Positions 15,884-24,226 are shown, counted from the first letter of the stretch. The stretch: DNA of 31,779 nt from Thermodesulfobacteriales bacterium (GCA_004525335.1 SPCL01000004.1:1-31779); one strand, 5' to 3'. Program-made: numbers and translations. Notes: generated by a model from the sequence alone, not told the origin.

Positions 15884-16885
15884 TCAATTTTTGGGAGCAA
15901 GCCCTTCTATTGTCTGCCTCACCAATTCACGAGATGCCTTTGGAGGGAAAAGAATAATAGGCAGATCAGCACCCTTATCAATATATTGAGTTATCTTTGA
16001 TTTACCGGACTCAGCATTGCCACAGATCGAAAACGACTCTAACATTTCTTGAGACACACTTTCAACTGCCCCACTTTTATCTCCCTTACCCCACGCTTCT
16101 AAGATTTTATCAGCCTCAGGCTTGAATCCGTAGCGAACCATTGCTTGATGGTAAAAAGTCCCCATCCCTCCAACATAATAAGCAATATACTCTTTGATTA
16201 CGTCTTTTGTAAGACTCTCATCTGAGGAAACTGCAGCTGGTATATAGGGGCTCACTAAAATTTGCTCTCCATCCTTCCCTGCTTTTTCCGCGCCAGATCT
16301 AAGCTCCATTTTGCCATTCTCAAGATATGCAGGTGGCACCAAGAATGGTATCCACCCGTCTGCAACCTCGCCTGTAAGTTGTATGTTCTTTGAACCCATA
16401 GCGGCTATAAAGATCGGGATATTATTTCTGATCGGTTTGAATTGGAGTCGGAAGTTTTTTAATTTAAATATGTCTCCTTCATAATTGACTCGTTCACTAT
16501 TTAAAATCATACGTATGATTTCGACATATTCCCTAGTCCTCTGAAGTGGCTTTTCATAAGACACTCCATGCCAGTTCTCAATAACTATGGGTCCGCTTGT
16601 ACCTAGACCGAGCATCATACGACCATCCGATATTTCATCCAAAGTAGCAATGGTCTGGGCAATAACTGCAGGAGATCTGCTATATATAGGAATTATTCCT
16701 GTGGCCAATTTGATTCTGCTAGTATGTGCAGCTAATAACCCCAGAATAGAAAAAGCGTCCCTACCCCACATCTCGGGCACCCAAATTGAGTGATAGCCCA
16801 GATCTTCAGCAAGACGAGCAATTTCTATAAATTCTTGCTTTGTGATGTTATTCCAATAGGGTGTAACTAAGCCAATCCCGGGCAT
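15884..16885 (-). CDS. Luciferase-like (LLM-class) flavin/F420-dependent oxidoreductase
   Basis: 333 residues in the bacterial-luciferase TIM-barrel superfamily. I place the start at the ATG at 16885, with AAGGAGAGG 4 bases upstream; a start at 16909 would precede that site. Recognisable parts are EIARLAEDLGYHSIWVPEMW, SRIKLATGIIPIYSRSPAVI, DEISDGRMMLGLGTSGP and RTREYVEIIRMIL, the pattern of F420-dependent LLM proteins such as MER-like reductases. Whether F420 or FMN is used cannot be read from the sequence, and no F420 synthesis genes are in the window. It is divergent from the peptidase gene at 17014 and followed by the epimerase gene 76 bp downstream. Confidence 0.88.
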   Translation of the reverse strand: MPGIGLVTPYWNNITKQEFIEIARLAEDLGYHSIWVPEMWGRDAFSILGLLAAHTSRIKLATGIIPIYSRSPAVIAQTIATLDEISDGRMMLGLGTSGPIVIENWHGVSYEKPLQRTREYVEIIRMILNSERVNYEGDIFKLKNFRLQFKPIRNNIPIFIAAMGSKNIQLTGEVADGWIPFLVPPAYLENGKMELRSGAEKAGKDGEQILVSPYIPAAVSSDESLTKDVIKEYIAYYVGGMGTFYHQAMVRYGFKPEADKILEAWGKGDKSGAVESVSQEMLESFSICGNAESGKSKITQYIDKGADLPIILFPPKASRELVRQTIEGLAPKN

Positions 16886-17013
16886 CGAACCTCTCCTTAG
16901 AAATACCACTTAAGATCAAATTTATTTAATCTTACAAGAACCGCTAAGATAGGGCATATTATAATATTGATGACAATTAGCACAAGCACTATAGAAAATC
17001 GGGGGCAGAATTA

Positions 17014-17973
17014 ATGGATCAATTAAAGAAAGCTGCAGAAATCGCACTAAAGGACTGTATGGCAGTAAAAAAGGGAGAGAGGGTTCTCATAATAACTGAC
17101 GAACCGGCAAGAAAAATAGGATACGCCCTTTGGGAAGGGGCTAAAGAAATGGGAGCAGAGGCAATATTTACTGAAATAATAACGCCGAGGTCTAATGGTG
17201 AAGAACCTCCAGAGCCAATTGCAGAGCTAATGAAGTTGGTAGATGTGATACTTATCCCTACCTCAAAATCCTTGAGCCATACGGATTCAAGAAGAGAAGC
17301 GAGTAAAGCCGGCGTTCGAATTGCCACCCTACCCGGAATTACTGAGGATATGATGACAAGAACATTAAATGCCGACTATAAAAAAATAGCAAAAAAGAGC
17401 GATATCCTTGCCGAGATTATCAGCAAAGCATCAAATATAAGAATTACATCAGCAAAAGGAACCGATATTAACCTCGCTGTAAAAGGAAGGGACGGACATT
17501 CAGACACTGGCTTAAACCATAATCCGGGGGATTTCAGCAATCTACCGGCAGGTGAGGCATACGTAGCGCCAATGGAAGGAAAGTCAGAAGGAGTAATTGT
17601 GTTTGATGGATCAATGGCTGGCGTGGGCATTCTTAAGGATGAAGTTATTAACGTTAAAGTCGAAGAAGGTTACGCTACAGAAATTACAGGTGGAGCAGGG
17701 GCAGAAAAACTATATTCAATTATGGAGCCTTTCGGAAAACTCGCATTTAATCTTGCAGAGCTTGGAATCGGAACTCACGACAAAGCCCTCATAACCGGGG
17801 AAGTCCTAGAGGATGAGAAGGTTATAGGAACAGTGCATATAGCATTTGGCGATAATAAAAGTATGGGCGGTATTATTCGTGTAGCTAGCCACCTAGACGG
17901 CGTAATTATGGAACCAACTGTAATTGTAGACGGCGAGACTATAATGGATAAAGGTAAATTTTTAATACTATAA
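17014..17973 (+). CDS. M29-like aminopeptidase / dihydroxypyridine dioxygenase-like metal protein
   Basis: 319 residues, shorter than AmpS/AmpT-type M29 aminopeptidases (about 400). The N-terminal half has an alpha/beta fold (VKKGERVLIITDEPARKIGY, then DVILIPTSKSLSHTDSRREA). The C-terminal half has metal-ligand-like segments: AGEAYVAPMEGKSEG, ELGIGTHDKA, VIGTVHIAFGDN and HLDGVI. This order (Glu, then His-containing, then H..FG-D) fits M29 and the related 2,5-dihydroxypyridine dioxygenases, so the true reaction is open. A TATAAT at 16960-16965 without a good -35 is the only promoter hint. The vWA gene follows after 39 bp on the same strand. Confidence 0.8.
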   Translation: MDQLKKAAEIALKDCMAVKKGERVLIITDEPARKIGYALWEGAKEMGAEAIFTEIITPRSNGEEPPEPIAELMKLVDVILIPTSKSLSHTDSRREASKAGVRIATLPGITEDMMTRTLNADYKKIAKKSDILAEIISKASNIRITSAKGTDINLAVKGRDGHSDTGLNHNPGDFSNLPAGEAYVAPMEGKSEGVIVFDGSMAGVGILKDEVINVKVEEGYATEITGGAGAEKLYSIMEPFGKLAFNLAELGIGTHDKALITGEVLEDEKVIGTVHIAFGDNKSMGGIIRVASHLDGVIMEPTVIVDGETIMDKGKFLIL

Positions 17974-18012
17974 AACCATAAAAATCAGACACAGTGTGGT
18001 AAATTTATTCTA

Positions 18013-20265
18013 ATGGACTCAGTAATTAATCACTTTGTATTACTAAATCCTCCAAACATCATTGAAGGAATTGTATTTCTTCTTTTATTGATATTAGTAC
18101 TTTATGGATCATACCGAAGCACAAGACACCTAGATAGTACTAAAAAGAGAACAGTAATTGTTTCACTTCATTTATTATCATTCCTATTAATAATTTTCAT
18201 TTTATTCAATCCCGCATACCGGACAGCAAATTACAAAGAAGACAAAAAGAAGTTAGCTATCATAGTTGATAGTTCATGGAGCATTAATCTCCCTGGAGGT
18301 TCTGAAGGTAATACAAGAAATGAAAGTATAAAAAGTTACTTAGTACAACATAACAAATTTCTCTCTCAAATCGAAAAAGATTTCTATGTTGAATACTATT
18401 TGTTTGACCAAGGATTAAGAACGACCTCTCTCAACTCAATTCTCAAAAATGAACCCAATGGTTCTATCACTGATATAGGCAAAGTATTGGAAGGAATAAC
18501 AAAAAAGAATAAGAATAATGAACTTGATACTGCAATAATTATCTCCGATGGTGCTGACAACAAAGAGGCTTTAGATAGTTTGAGTGAGAAATTAGCAGGT
18601 GTAGATTTCCCAATCAATACCATAAGCCCAGTTACAGAAGAAAATATCTACGACATTTGGATAGACGATATAGAAGCAAGTGAAGTAACATTTCTTAGAT
18701 ACCCTTTTACGATTGATGTATCAATTAAATCAAGCATTGGTGATAGTTTCGAAATTCCGGTTTCACTCTATGAAGAAGACAAATTAATTGCAATCAAAGA
18801 AGCTTCTTTAGATAAGGATTCCAAAGAGGCCAAAGTGGCGTTTGAAGTAAACCCCCTATCATTGGGAAGGAAAATTTACACAGTGTCCATACCAGTATTA
18901 TCTGGGGAGCTCATTGCCGAGAATAATCAGAAATCCTTTTTTACAGACGTTATTATTAATAAAATACGGGTTCTCCACGTTGCGGGAAGACCTTCATGGG
19001 ACGTTAAATTTTTGAGGAAGGCGCTCAAAAGAAACCCAAATGTAGACTTAGTATCCTTCTTTATTTTAAGAGACCCATCAGACTTGGTATTTGCTTCGGA
19101 AAGAGAGTTGAGCTTAATACCTTTTCCTGTTAATGAGTTATTCAGTAATGAACTGGACACTTTTGATATTGTTATATTCCAGGATTTCCAATTCCAGCCC
19201 TATGGAATTTTCGGGTTCCATTTACAGAATCTGAAGAATTATGTCTCTAGGGACGGCGGGGCATTTCTGATGATCGGCGGAAGCAACAGTTTTAACGGTG
19301 GAGATTATGGGAGAACATCAGTCTCAGACATATTGCCGGTTGAGCTTGACTATATGCCTAGAACTCTATCTGAGACTATTAGTAACCAAAAGTTCCACAC
19401 CGAGCTCACCGATATTGGAAAAAGCCACCCAATTATGAGAATTGTCCCAAATAAAGATGAAAATGAAAGACAATGGAGTACAATGCCGGAGCTTGAAGGC
19501 TTAAACATAGTCCAGGGATTAAACCCATCCGCCACGGCGTTATTGTCATCGGCAGATGGCGATCCGGTATTAGCGGTTGAGAATATAGATAACGGAAAGG
19601 TTGCGGCTTTTATGTCAGATTCATCCTGGAAATGGAATTTTGCCCAGGCAAGCGAGGGCAATCTGTCTGCTCATTATGAGAAATTTTGGAACAGGCTATT
19701 TTTGTGGTTCGTCAATGACCCTGAATTAAGAGATGTAAAAATAAACACCGATAAGCCGATTTATAATCCGGGCGAGAATGCTAAAATAGAAATTTCAACT
19801 CTAGCCCCTGAGAGCATCAACAAAAACAGCTTGCCTGTAATAACTTTGCCAAATGGGCAGGAAAAGAGAATAGAATTAAACAATATCTCCCCAAGTAGAT
19901 ATAGCGGAGAATTTAAAGTTGAAGAAAACGGTATTTATAAAATATCAGTAGTGCCGGAGGGTGAGTCAGAGAAGTATCGGGATTTAAATAAGAGCGAGAC
20001 TATTTTTATTGTTGAGCCGCCGGAAAATGAAGTTAGAGGTCCTACTGCGAATCAAGATATTATGAAATTAATAGCTCAGAAATCAGGGGGCAGCTTTATT
20101 ACCACCCAAGAGAGTCCTGAGAAACTAAATATAGACCCATCTAAGAAAAAAACCATCGCAGGTTACAAAACTAAAAAATTATGGGATAATCCGTTTATCT
20201 TTTTATTGCTCATAGGCATGTTATCATCTGAGTGGTTTCTCAGGCGAAGATGGGGACTAAAGTAG
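18013..20265 (+). CDS. Large membrane-anchored vWA / glutamine-amidotransferase-like protein
   Basis: 750 residues. Two N-terminal membrane helices (about 17-34 and 47-66) are followed by a von Willebrand A domain with an intact MIDAS start D86-S-S88-W-S90 and IIISDGADNKE near 178. A beta-rich extracytoplasmic segment comes next, then a GATase1-like domain (HVAGRPSWDVKFLRKAL, NYVSRDGGAFLMIGGSNSF) without an obvious catalytic Cys, and a single C-terminal helix (about 731-745) with a basic end RRRWGLK. This layout occurs widely in bacteria, often near MoxR/BatA clusters, but no MoxR-type ATPase is adjacent here. Role unknown; metal-dependent protein contact at the outer face of the membrane is inferred. 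Confidence 0.83.
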   Translation: MDSVINHFVLLNPPNIIEGIVFLLLLILVLYGSYRSTRHLDSTKKRTVIVSLHLLSFLLIIFILFNPAYRTANYKEDKKKLAIIVDSSWSINLPGGSEGNTRNESIKSYLVQHNKFLSQIEKDFYVEYYLFDQGLRTTSLNSILKNEPNGSITDIGKVLEGITKKNKNNELDTAIIISDGADNKEALDSLSEKLAGVDFPINTISPVTEENIYDIWIDDIEASEVTFLRYPFTIDVSIKSSIGDSFEIPVSLYEEDKLIAIKEASLDKDSKEAKVAFEVNPLSLGRKIYTVSIPVLSGELIAENNQKSFFTDVIINKIRVLHVAGRPSWDVKFLRKALKRNPNVDLVSFFILRDPSDLVFASERELSLIPFPVNELFSNELDTFDIVIFQDFQFQPYGIFGFHLQNLKNYVSRDGGAFLMIGGSNSFNGGDYGRTSVSDILPVELDYMPRTLSETISNQKFHTELTDIGKSHPIMRIVPNKDENERQWSTMPELEGLNIVQGLNPSATALLSSADGDPVLAVENIDNGKVAAFMSDSSWKWNFAQASEGNLSAHYEKFWNRLFLWFVNDPELRDVKINTDKPIYNPGENAKIEISTLAPESINKNSLPVITLPNGQEKRIELNNISPSRYSGEFKVEENGIYKISVVPEGESEKYRDLNKSETIFIVEPPENEVRGPTANQDIMKLIAQKSGGSFITTQESPEKLNIDPSKKKTIAGYKTKKLWDNPFIFLLLIGMLSSEWFLRRRWGLK

Positions 20266-20268
20266 TCA

Positions 20269-20297
20269 TTAATAACCTGGTAGCATACTGCTATAAT
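20269..20297 (+). promoter_or_regulatory. Possible sigma70-like promoter of coaX
   Basis: TTAATA (20269-20274), a 17-base spacer and a consensus TATAAT (20292-20297) lie 25 bases before the coaX ATG, just after the upstream gene ends. A GGAGAG ribosome-binding site follows at 20311-20316. Confidence 0.45.
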
Positions 20298-20322
20298 TAA
20301 TATAAATACTGGAGAGATAGAG

Positions 20323-21087
20323 ATGTTGCTTGCAGTAGACATAGGAAATACAAATATAGTCTTTGGGTTATTCGAAGGGGATCAGATTAATAGCCACTGG
20401 AGAATCAGCAGTGACAAATCCAGGACCTCCGACGAATACGGAGTTCTATTTAAAAAACTAATCGATATAAAAGAAATAGATACCAAACGAATAAAAGGCG
20501 CTGTAATTTCATGCGTTGTACCTACACTCCTTGAAACAATACTGGAAGCAATAAATACCTACTTTGAAGTTGACCCGATTATAGTTGGGCCTGGAATAAA
20601 AACTGGGATGCCCATTTTGTATCACAACCCAAAAGAGGTGGGTGCCGACAGGATAGTAAACGGTGTGGGAGCTTATGAGAAATACCACAAAAGCGTGATA
20701 GTTGTAGATTTCGGCACGGCAACTACTTTTGACTGCATATCTGAGAAGGGAGAATATTTGGGAGGGGTTATCACACCCGGGCTTCATGTTTCTGCTGAAG
20801 CGCTTTACCAAAAAGCATCTAAACTCCCAAGGGTTGAGATCATTAAGCCGGATAACGTAATCGGGAAAACAACTGTTGAAAGTATTCAATCCGGACTTGT
20901 GCACGGATATGCTGGACTAGTGGACGGTATTGTTAAGAAGATTAAAGTAGAATTGAAAACAGAGCCCAATGTTATAGCTACAGGCGGATCTGCAGAACTC
21001 ATAGCAAAAGAGAGTGAATCAATTGAATCCGTCGATACTTTTCTCACACTTAAGGGATTAAAACTGATTTATGAGCGAAACCAGTAA
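20323..21087 (+). CDS. coaX: Type III pantothenate kinase
   Basis: Phosphorylates pantothenate, the first step of coenzyme A synthesis, in the feedback-resistant CoaX form. The 254 residues are typical. Motifs include MLLAVDIGNTNIVFGLFEG at the start (ATP-binding Asp), HWRISSDKSRTSDEYG, GADRIVNGVGAY, and VVDFGTATTFDCISEKGEYL with the catalytic-region Asp/Thr, then GGVITPGL. GGAGAG lies 6 bases before the ATG. Its end overlaps the start of the phosphoesterase-like gene by 17 bp, so the two are translated from one message. Metabolic link between the two genes is not evident. Confidence 0.96.
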   Translation: MLLAVDIGNTNIVFGLFEGDQINSHWRISSDKSRTSDEYGVLFKKLIDIKEIDTKRIKGAVISCVVPTLLETILEAINTYFEVDPIIVGPGIKTGMPILYHNPKEVGADRIVNGVGAYEKYHKSVIVVDFGTATTFDCISEKGEYLGGVITPGLHVSAEALYQKASKLPRVEIIKPDNVIGKTTVESIQSGLVHGYAGLVDGIVKKIKVELKTEPNVIATGGSAELIAKESESIESVDTFLTLKGLKLIYERNQ

Positions 21088-21460
21088 TTTTCTAATCTAT
21101 AAACACAACATGCCACATCCACACTATGACTTATATCTCCACGTTGGAGAAGAAATAAAGTCCTGGATTATTCCAAACGGAATTCCTGAAAACAGCAAAA
21201 ACCAGAAAGTAGCAGTAGAGAGTGGTCTCTTTAACAAATCTATGGAAGAACTCGAATCTCAAGAAACAATTGAGGACTCTTATGGAGAAGGGAAAGCGGA
21301 GCTTTGGGATAAGGGCTCATGCAAACTTGAGACTAATAAAAACATCAAGATTATAATTGAACCTAAAGGCAATCAATTTAACGGTAAGTACTTACTGTAC
21401 GTACCCAACTGGGGCCGATCGACCAAGAAAAGACTTTGGACAATAGAGAAAATTAGTTAG
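21071..21460 (+). CDS. Stand-alone LigD 3'-phosphoesterase-like domain protein (diverged)
   Basis: 129 residues equal to one PE domain of bacterial NHEJ ligase LigD, without ligase or polymerase domains. The hallmark FLIYKHNMPHPHYDLYLHV gives the metal triad pattern KH...HYD, followed by IKSWIIPNGIPENS, QKVAVESG, YGEGKAELWDKG, and ending LYVPNWGRSTKKRLWTIEK. In characterised PE domains this removes 3'-ribonucleotide or 3'-phosphate from broken ends. Two differences stand out: the usual Arg in HYDLRL is Tyr, and the conserved His of the 'V-D-H-P' segment is absent (VESGLF). Activity may therefore be altered. It overlaps coaX by 17 bp. No Ku or ligase gene is in the window. Confidence 0.8.
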   Translation: MSETSNFLIYKHNMPHPHYDLYLHVGEEIKSWIIPNGIPENSKNQKVAVESGLFNKSMEELESQETIEDSYGEGKAELWDKGSCKLETNKNIKIIIEPKGNQFNGKYLLYVPNWGRSTKKRLWTIEKIS

Positions 21461-21564
21461 TACACTTCCGGCACATGCCGTGCTTATGAGAGATGACGGC
21501 CAGACAATGTCCAGGACACAATAGGACAGAGTCCGCACTAGTTCTCTGCAATTCTGGAATCGTT

Positions 21565-21610
21565 CCGTCATTTCGAGCGAACACAATGTGTTTCAGCGAG
21601 AAATCTTTCG
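21565..21610. repeat. Intergenic hairpin repeat with AACACA-A-TGTGTT palindrome
   Basis: Starts CCGTCATTTCGAGCGA and ends CAGCGAGAAATCTTTCG, so the ends can pair imperfectly (ATTTC with GAAAT). Between them AACACA-A-TGTGTT (21580-21592) is a perfect palindrome. The right part recurs at 21858-21885 with few changes. Confidence 0.55.
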
Positions 21611-21630
21611 TTTATTTTAAAAGATTAATC

Positions 21631-21797
21631 CATCCTAACTATTAAATTCCAATTTGCAGGGAGTTTCAATCTATTAACATTAGACGGCTAAAGGGTAAGG
21701 GCGTCCGAATCCTCGCTAGCTTGAATTCGTTCTTTAAAAAAGGAAGGAATTAAAGAAAAACTACAGCTAGATCTCTCGCTTCGCTCGAGATGACGGT
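21631..21797 (+). repeat. Left copy of a degenerate composite repeat flanking the transporter block
   Basis: Contains, in order, CATCCTAACTATT (21631-21643), GCGTCCGAATCCTCGCT (21701-21717), a purine-rich stretch (about 21738-21760) and the hairpin ATCTCTCGCTTCGCTCGAGA followed by TGACGG (21771-21796). The same four modules occur in the same order and orientation at 24031-24226. Confidence 0.5.
21770..21797. repeat. Hairpin repeat CTCGCTTCGCTCGAGATGACGG type
   Basis: ATCTC...GAGAT arms around CGCTTCGC, followed by TGACGG. A related copy is 24201-24226 (ATTTCTCGCTAAGCTCGAAA then TGAC). A common dispersed intergenic repeat form. Confidence 0.55.
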
Positions 21798-21853
21798 GGT
21801 TATTGGGCAATTAGGATAAAGCTGCTAAAAAATAGCACGCCTGCGGATGCTAT

Positions 21854-21907
21854 CGTCACACAATGTGTTTTAGTGAGCAATCTTTCTCCCGTTGGTTGAA
21901 ATGACGG
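21854..21907. repeat. Second hairpin repeat with CGTCA/TGACG ends
   Basis: CGTCA (21854-21858) and TGACG (21902-21906) are inverted. It includes ACACAATGTGTTTTAGTGAG, nearly the same as 21581-21600, and AATCTTTCTC beyond it. Confidence 0.5.
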
Positions 21908-21920
21908 ATTAAAAGTGGAC

Positions 21921-21949
21921 TTAACAATTTGGGCTTTATGTAATACAAT
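21921..21949 (+). promoter_or_regulatory. Promoter of the DASS transporter, predicting a near-leaderless transcript
   Basis: TTAACA (21921-21926), a 17-base spacer and TACAAT (21944-21949). Initiation 7 or so bases downstream would fall at about 21956, only some 4 bases before the ATG at 21960, and no Shine-Dalgarno sequence is present. Confidence 0.5.
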
Positions 21950-21959
21950 CATGACCTAA

Positions 21960-23300
21960 ATGAACAAGAAGCTTATTATATTGTTAAGCGGGCTTATATC
22001 GATTGGTATTTATATGTTTCTGCCTGCTGATAAGAACGTGCTCAAAGGTCTGGCTATCTTATTTTTCATTGGGACCTTGTGGATCACTGAATCTCTCCCG
22101 ATAACCGTGACTGCTCTGTTGGTTCCGATCGTGGCAGTAATGACCGGGATTTTCAATGTAAAAGACGCGCTCAGCTATTTCGCCCATCCGATAATATTTT
22201 TATTCTTAGGCGGATTTGCTCTGGCGGCGGCTCTTCACAAGTACAACCTTGATGAGCTATTCGCAGGTTACATAATGAAGGCCGGGGGCTCTCGGATGAT
22301 TTTCTCTGTATTAAGCTTGTTCGTTGCAACCGCACTAATAAGCATGTGGATTAGCAATACTGCGACAACGGCGATAATGCTCCCTGTAGCGCTCGGTCTG
22401 ATATCCAAATTAAAAGAAAGGAGCCACACAACAGAAGTGTTCATTCTGCTCGGCGTAGCTTATTCTGCCAATATAGGCGGGATAGGGACTGTCATAGGAA
22501 GCCCGCCCAACGCTATAACTGCCGCAAATTTGGGGCTCAGCTTTACTGACTGGCTAGAATTCGGCATTCCATTCATGCTGATCTTATTGCCTATTATGAT
22601 GATAGTGCTATATGTAATGCTGCGGCCAAAATTCCCCGAGATAGCAGCTATTTCCAAAATAACAACACAAGACGTATTCAGTAATAAGAACAGTTATATC
22701 GTATGCGCCATCTTCGCTTTCACTGTAATTTTATGGCTGCTCAGTAAACCAATATCGACCTGGCTTGGAATAGAAAAAGGGTTTGATTCGATAATTGCAG
22801 TATTTGCAATTGTGCTATTGGTTCTCTTCAGAACAATGAAGTGGAAGGAGATCGAGAATTTTGCCGACTGGGGGGTACTCCTTTTATTTGGTGGCGGTCT
22901 GGCTCTGAGCGGCGTGTTATCCGAAACTGGAGCAAGCGCATATTTGGCTGCTTTAGTTGAAACACATTTAGCATCTTACGGTCCGTTCTTGTTAGTACTC
23001 GGCTCAGTCACGCTTATGATTTTTTTGACGGAAGTGGCAAGCAACACTGCAAGCGCTGCAATACTGGTACCAATTTTTCTGGTACTGGGGCAGGAAATTG
23101 GTCATGACCTTCCATATGAGCTAGCCATAACTGTAGGAATAGCGGCTTCGTGCGCGTTTATGCTCCCAGTTGCAACCCCGCCAAACGCACTTGTGTTTGG
23201 AACCGGGAGAATAAAACTCAGAGAAATGATGAGGGTTGGATTTGTGCTTAATATAATATGCGCGCTTGTGATAAGTATTGCCGCTTACTTATTATTTTGA
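21960..23300 (+). CDS. DASS/SLC13-family sodium-coupled anion (dicarboxylate/sulfate) transporter
   Basis: 446 residues, about 11 hydrophobic segments, in the divalent anion:sodium symporter family (VcINDY, SdcS relatives). The two Ser-Asn-Thr signatures that form the sodium and substrate sites are intact: S132-N-T134 in MWISNTATTAIMLP and S361-N-T363 in EVASNTASAAILVP. ITESLPITVTALLVPI and VIGSPPNAITAA are also typical. Substrate (C4-dicarboxylate, citrate or sulfate) cannot be read. It is bordered left and right by related repeat blocks and has its own promoter. Methylmalonyl-CoA epimerase lies convergent 93 bp downstream, which could hint at succinate/propionate metabolism but is weak evidence. 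Confidence 0.93.
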   Translation: MNKKLIILLSGLISIGIYMFLPADKNVLKGLAILFFIGTLWITESLPITVTALLVPIVAVMTGIFNVKDALSYFAHPIIFLFLGGFALAAALHKYNLDELFAGYIMKAGGSRMIFSVLSLFVATALISMWISNTATTAIMLPVALGLISKLKERSHTTEVFILLGVAYSANIGGIGTVIGSPPNAITAANLGLSFTDWLEFGIPFMLILLPIMMIVLYVMLRPKFPEIAAISKITTQDVFSNKNSYIVCAIFAFTVILWLLSKPISTWLGIEKGFDSIIAVFAIVLLVLFRTMKWKEIENFADWGVLLLFGGGLALSGVLSETGASAYLAALVETHLASYGPFLLVLGSVTLMIFLTEVASNTASAAILVPIFLVLGQEIGHDLPYELAITVGIAASCAFMLPVATPPNALVFGTGRIKLREMMRVGFVLNIICALVISIAAYLLF

Positions 23301-23393
23301 GGATGCCGCTTTTGCCAATTTGTGAGGATGACGGTTAGGGATTTAATCCTGTGGGTTTTAAATTGCTAAACTGACACCCTTGTTCTGCCAATA

Positions 23394-23819
23394 TTAATCC
23401 TTCTTCATTTCAGCAAGTTCAATAAGAACCCCGTTCATTGCTTTTGGATGGATAAATGCGACTTTCGAATTGTATGCACCCTCGCGTGGAGTCTCATCGA
23501 TTAATCTGACCCCTTGTTCTTTTAGGCGCGCTAGTACAGACTCGATGTCGTCCACCTTGTAGCAGATATGGTGAATTCCTTCTCCGCGCTTTTCGAGAAA
23601 CTTTGAGATAGGAGAATCTTCACTTATAGGCTCAAGCAGCTCAATTGCGGTGCCGCCGTCTTTGGGAACGAGCATAGAGGTACTTACTTTTTGATCCTCC
23701 ACAACCTCGCGGTGCACAACCTTAAGCCCAAGCGCTGTCTCGTATATTTTCTCTACTTCGCTAAGATTATTTACGGCAATTGCGACATGATATAGATTTT
23801 CTAACACTCCATTTCCCAT
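23394..23819 (-). CDS. mce: Methylmalonyl-CoA epimerase (VOC family)
   Basis: Interconverts (S)- and (R)-methylmalonyl-CoA in propionyl-CoA metabolism. I start it at the ATG at 23819 (MGNGVLENLYHVAIAV), with GAGAGG 10 bases upstream; a start at 23858 would add 13 residues with no family match. The 141 residues fit. The vicinal-oxygen-chelate metal ligands are visible: His in LYHVAIAV, His in GEGIHHICYKVDDI and Glu in NGVLIELAEM, with TPREGAYNSKVAFIHPKAMN before the last. No mutase gene is in the window. It converges on the transporter gene. Confidence 0.93.
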   Translation of the reverse strand: MGNGVLENLYHVAIAVNNLSEVEKIYETALGLKVVHREVVEDQKVSTSMLVPKDGGTAIELLEPISEDSPISKFLEKRGEGIHHICYKVDDIESVLARLKEQGVRLIDETPREGAYNSKVAFIHPKAMNGVLIELAEMKKD

Positions 23820-24030
23820 TATATGCAATCCTCTCAAACTTAGTGATTTAACCTGCAATATTACTAGAATATAACCTGTAGTAGAGTATCTCTTAGTTAG
23901 GCCCTTTTCAAATTACAAAATGATACGGGATGCATATATTTCGACCTCATTTGTCCTGAGTTTGATCGAAATACAGAGCTTTTAGGATTTCACCCTTCGA
24001 GAACCTCAGGGTGTGCAGGCTATCCCCCCC

Positions 24031-24226
24031 CATCCTAACTATTTCGGATTCGGAAACAATGTGCCTGGACTCTAGTTACGCTTCTGGCTTTGTTCAGAGG
24101 CGTCCAAATCCTGCGCTCACTCGGATTTGTTCCCACACTGGGGGGAGGAAGAAAAAAACAAAAGATGAGATGCTGAAACAAGTTCAGGGTGACAGATTAG
24201 ATTTCTCGCTAAGCTCGAAATGACAA
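24031..24226 (+). repeat. Right copy of the degenerate composite repeat
   Basis: Modules in order: CATCCTAACTATT (24031-24043), GCGTCCAAATCCTGCGCT (24100-24117), a purine-rich run (24140-24168), CTGAA-ACAAG-TTCAG hairpin (24173-24187, lacking in the left copy) and ATTTCTCGCTAAGCTCGAAA then TGAC (24201-24224). Same order and orientation as 21631-21797. Confidence 0.5.

Larger units (their letters stand above)
21461..21959. other. Repeat-rich intergenic block left of the DASS transporter
   Basis: About 500 bases with no credible gene. It holds three hairpin-like repeats listed separately (21565-21610, 21770-21797, 21854-21907), the left composite repeat (21631-21797), and at its end the promoter of the transporter. 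Motifs such as TCGAGCGAA, AGCGAGAAATC and CGAGATGACGG belong to the short dispersed repeat type common in intergenic DNA of many bacteria. Confidence 0.65.

Noticed and set aside
24011..24223. 70-codon plus-strand frame in the repeat block
   Set aside because: It is made of dispersed repeat sequence (composite modules and hairpins), so it is not treated as a gene.
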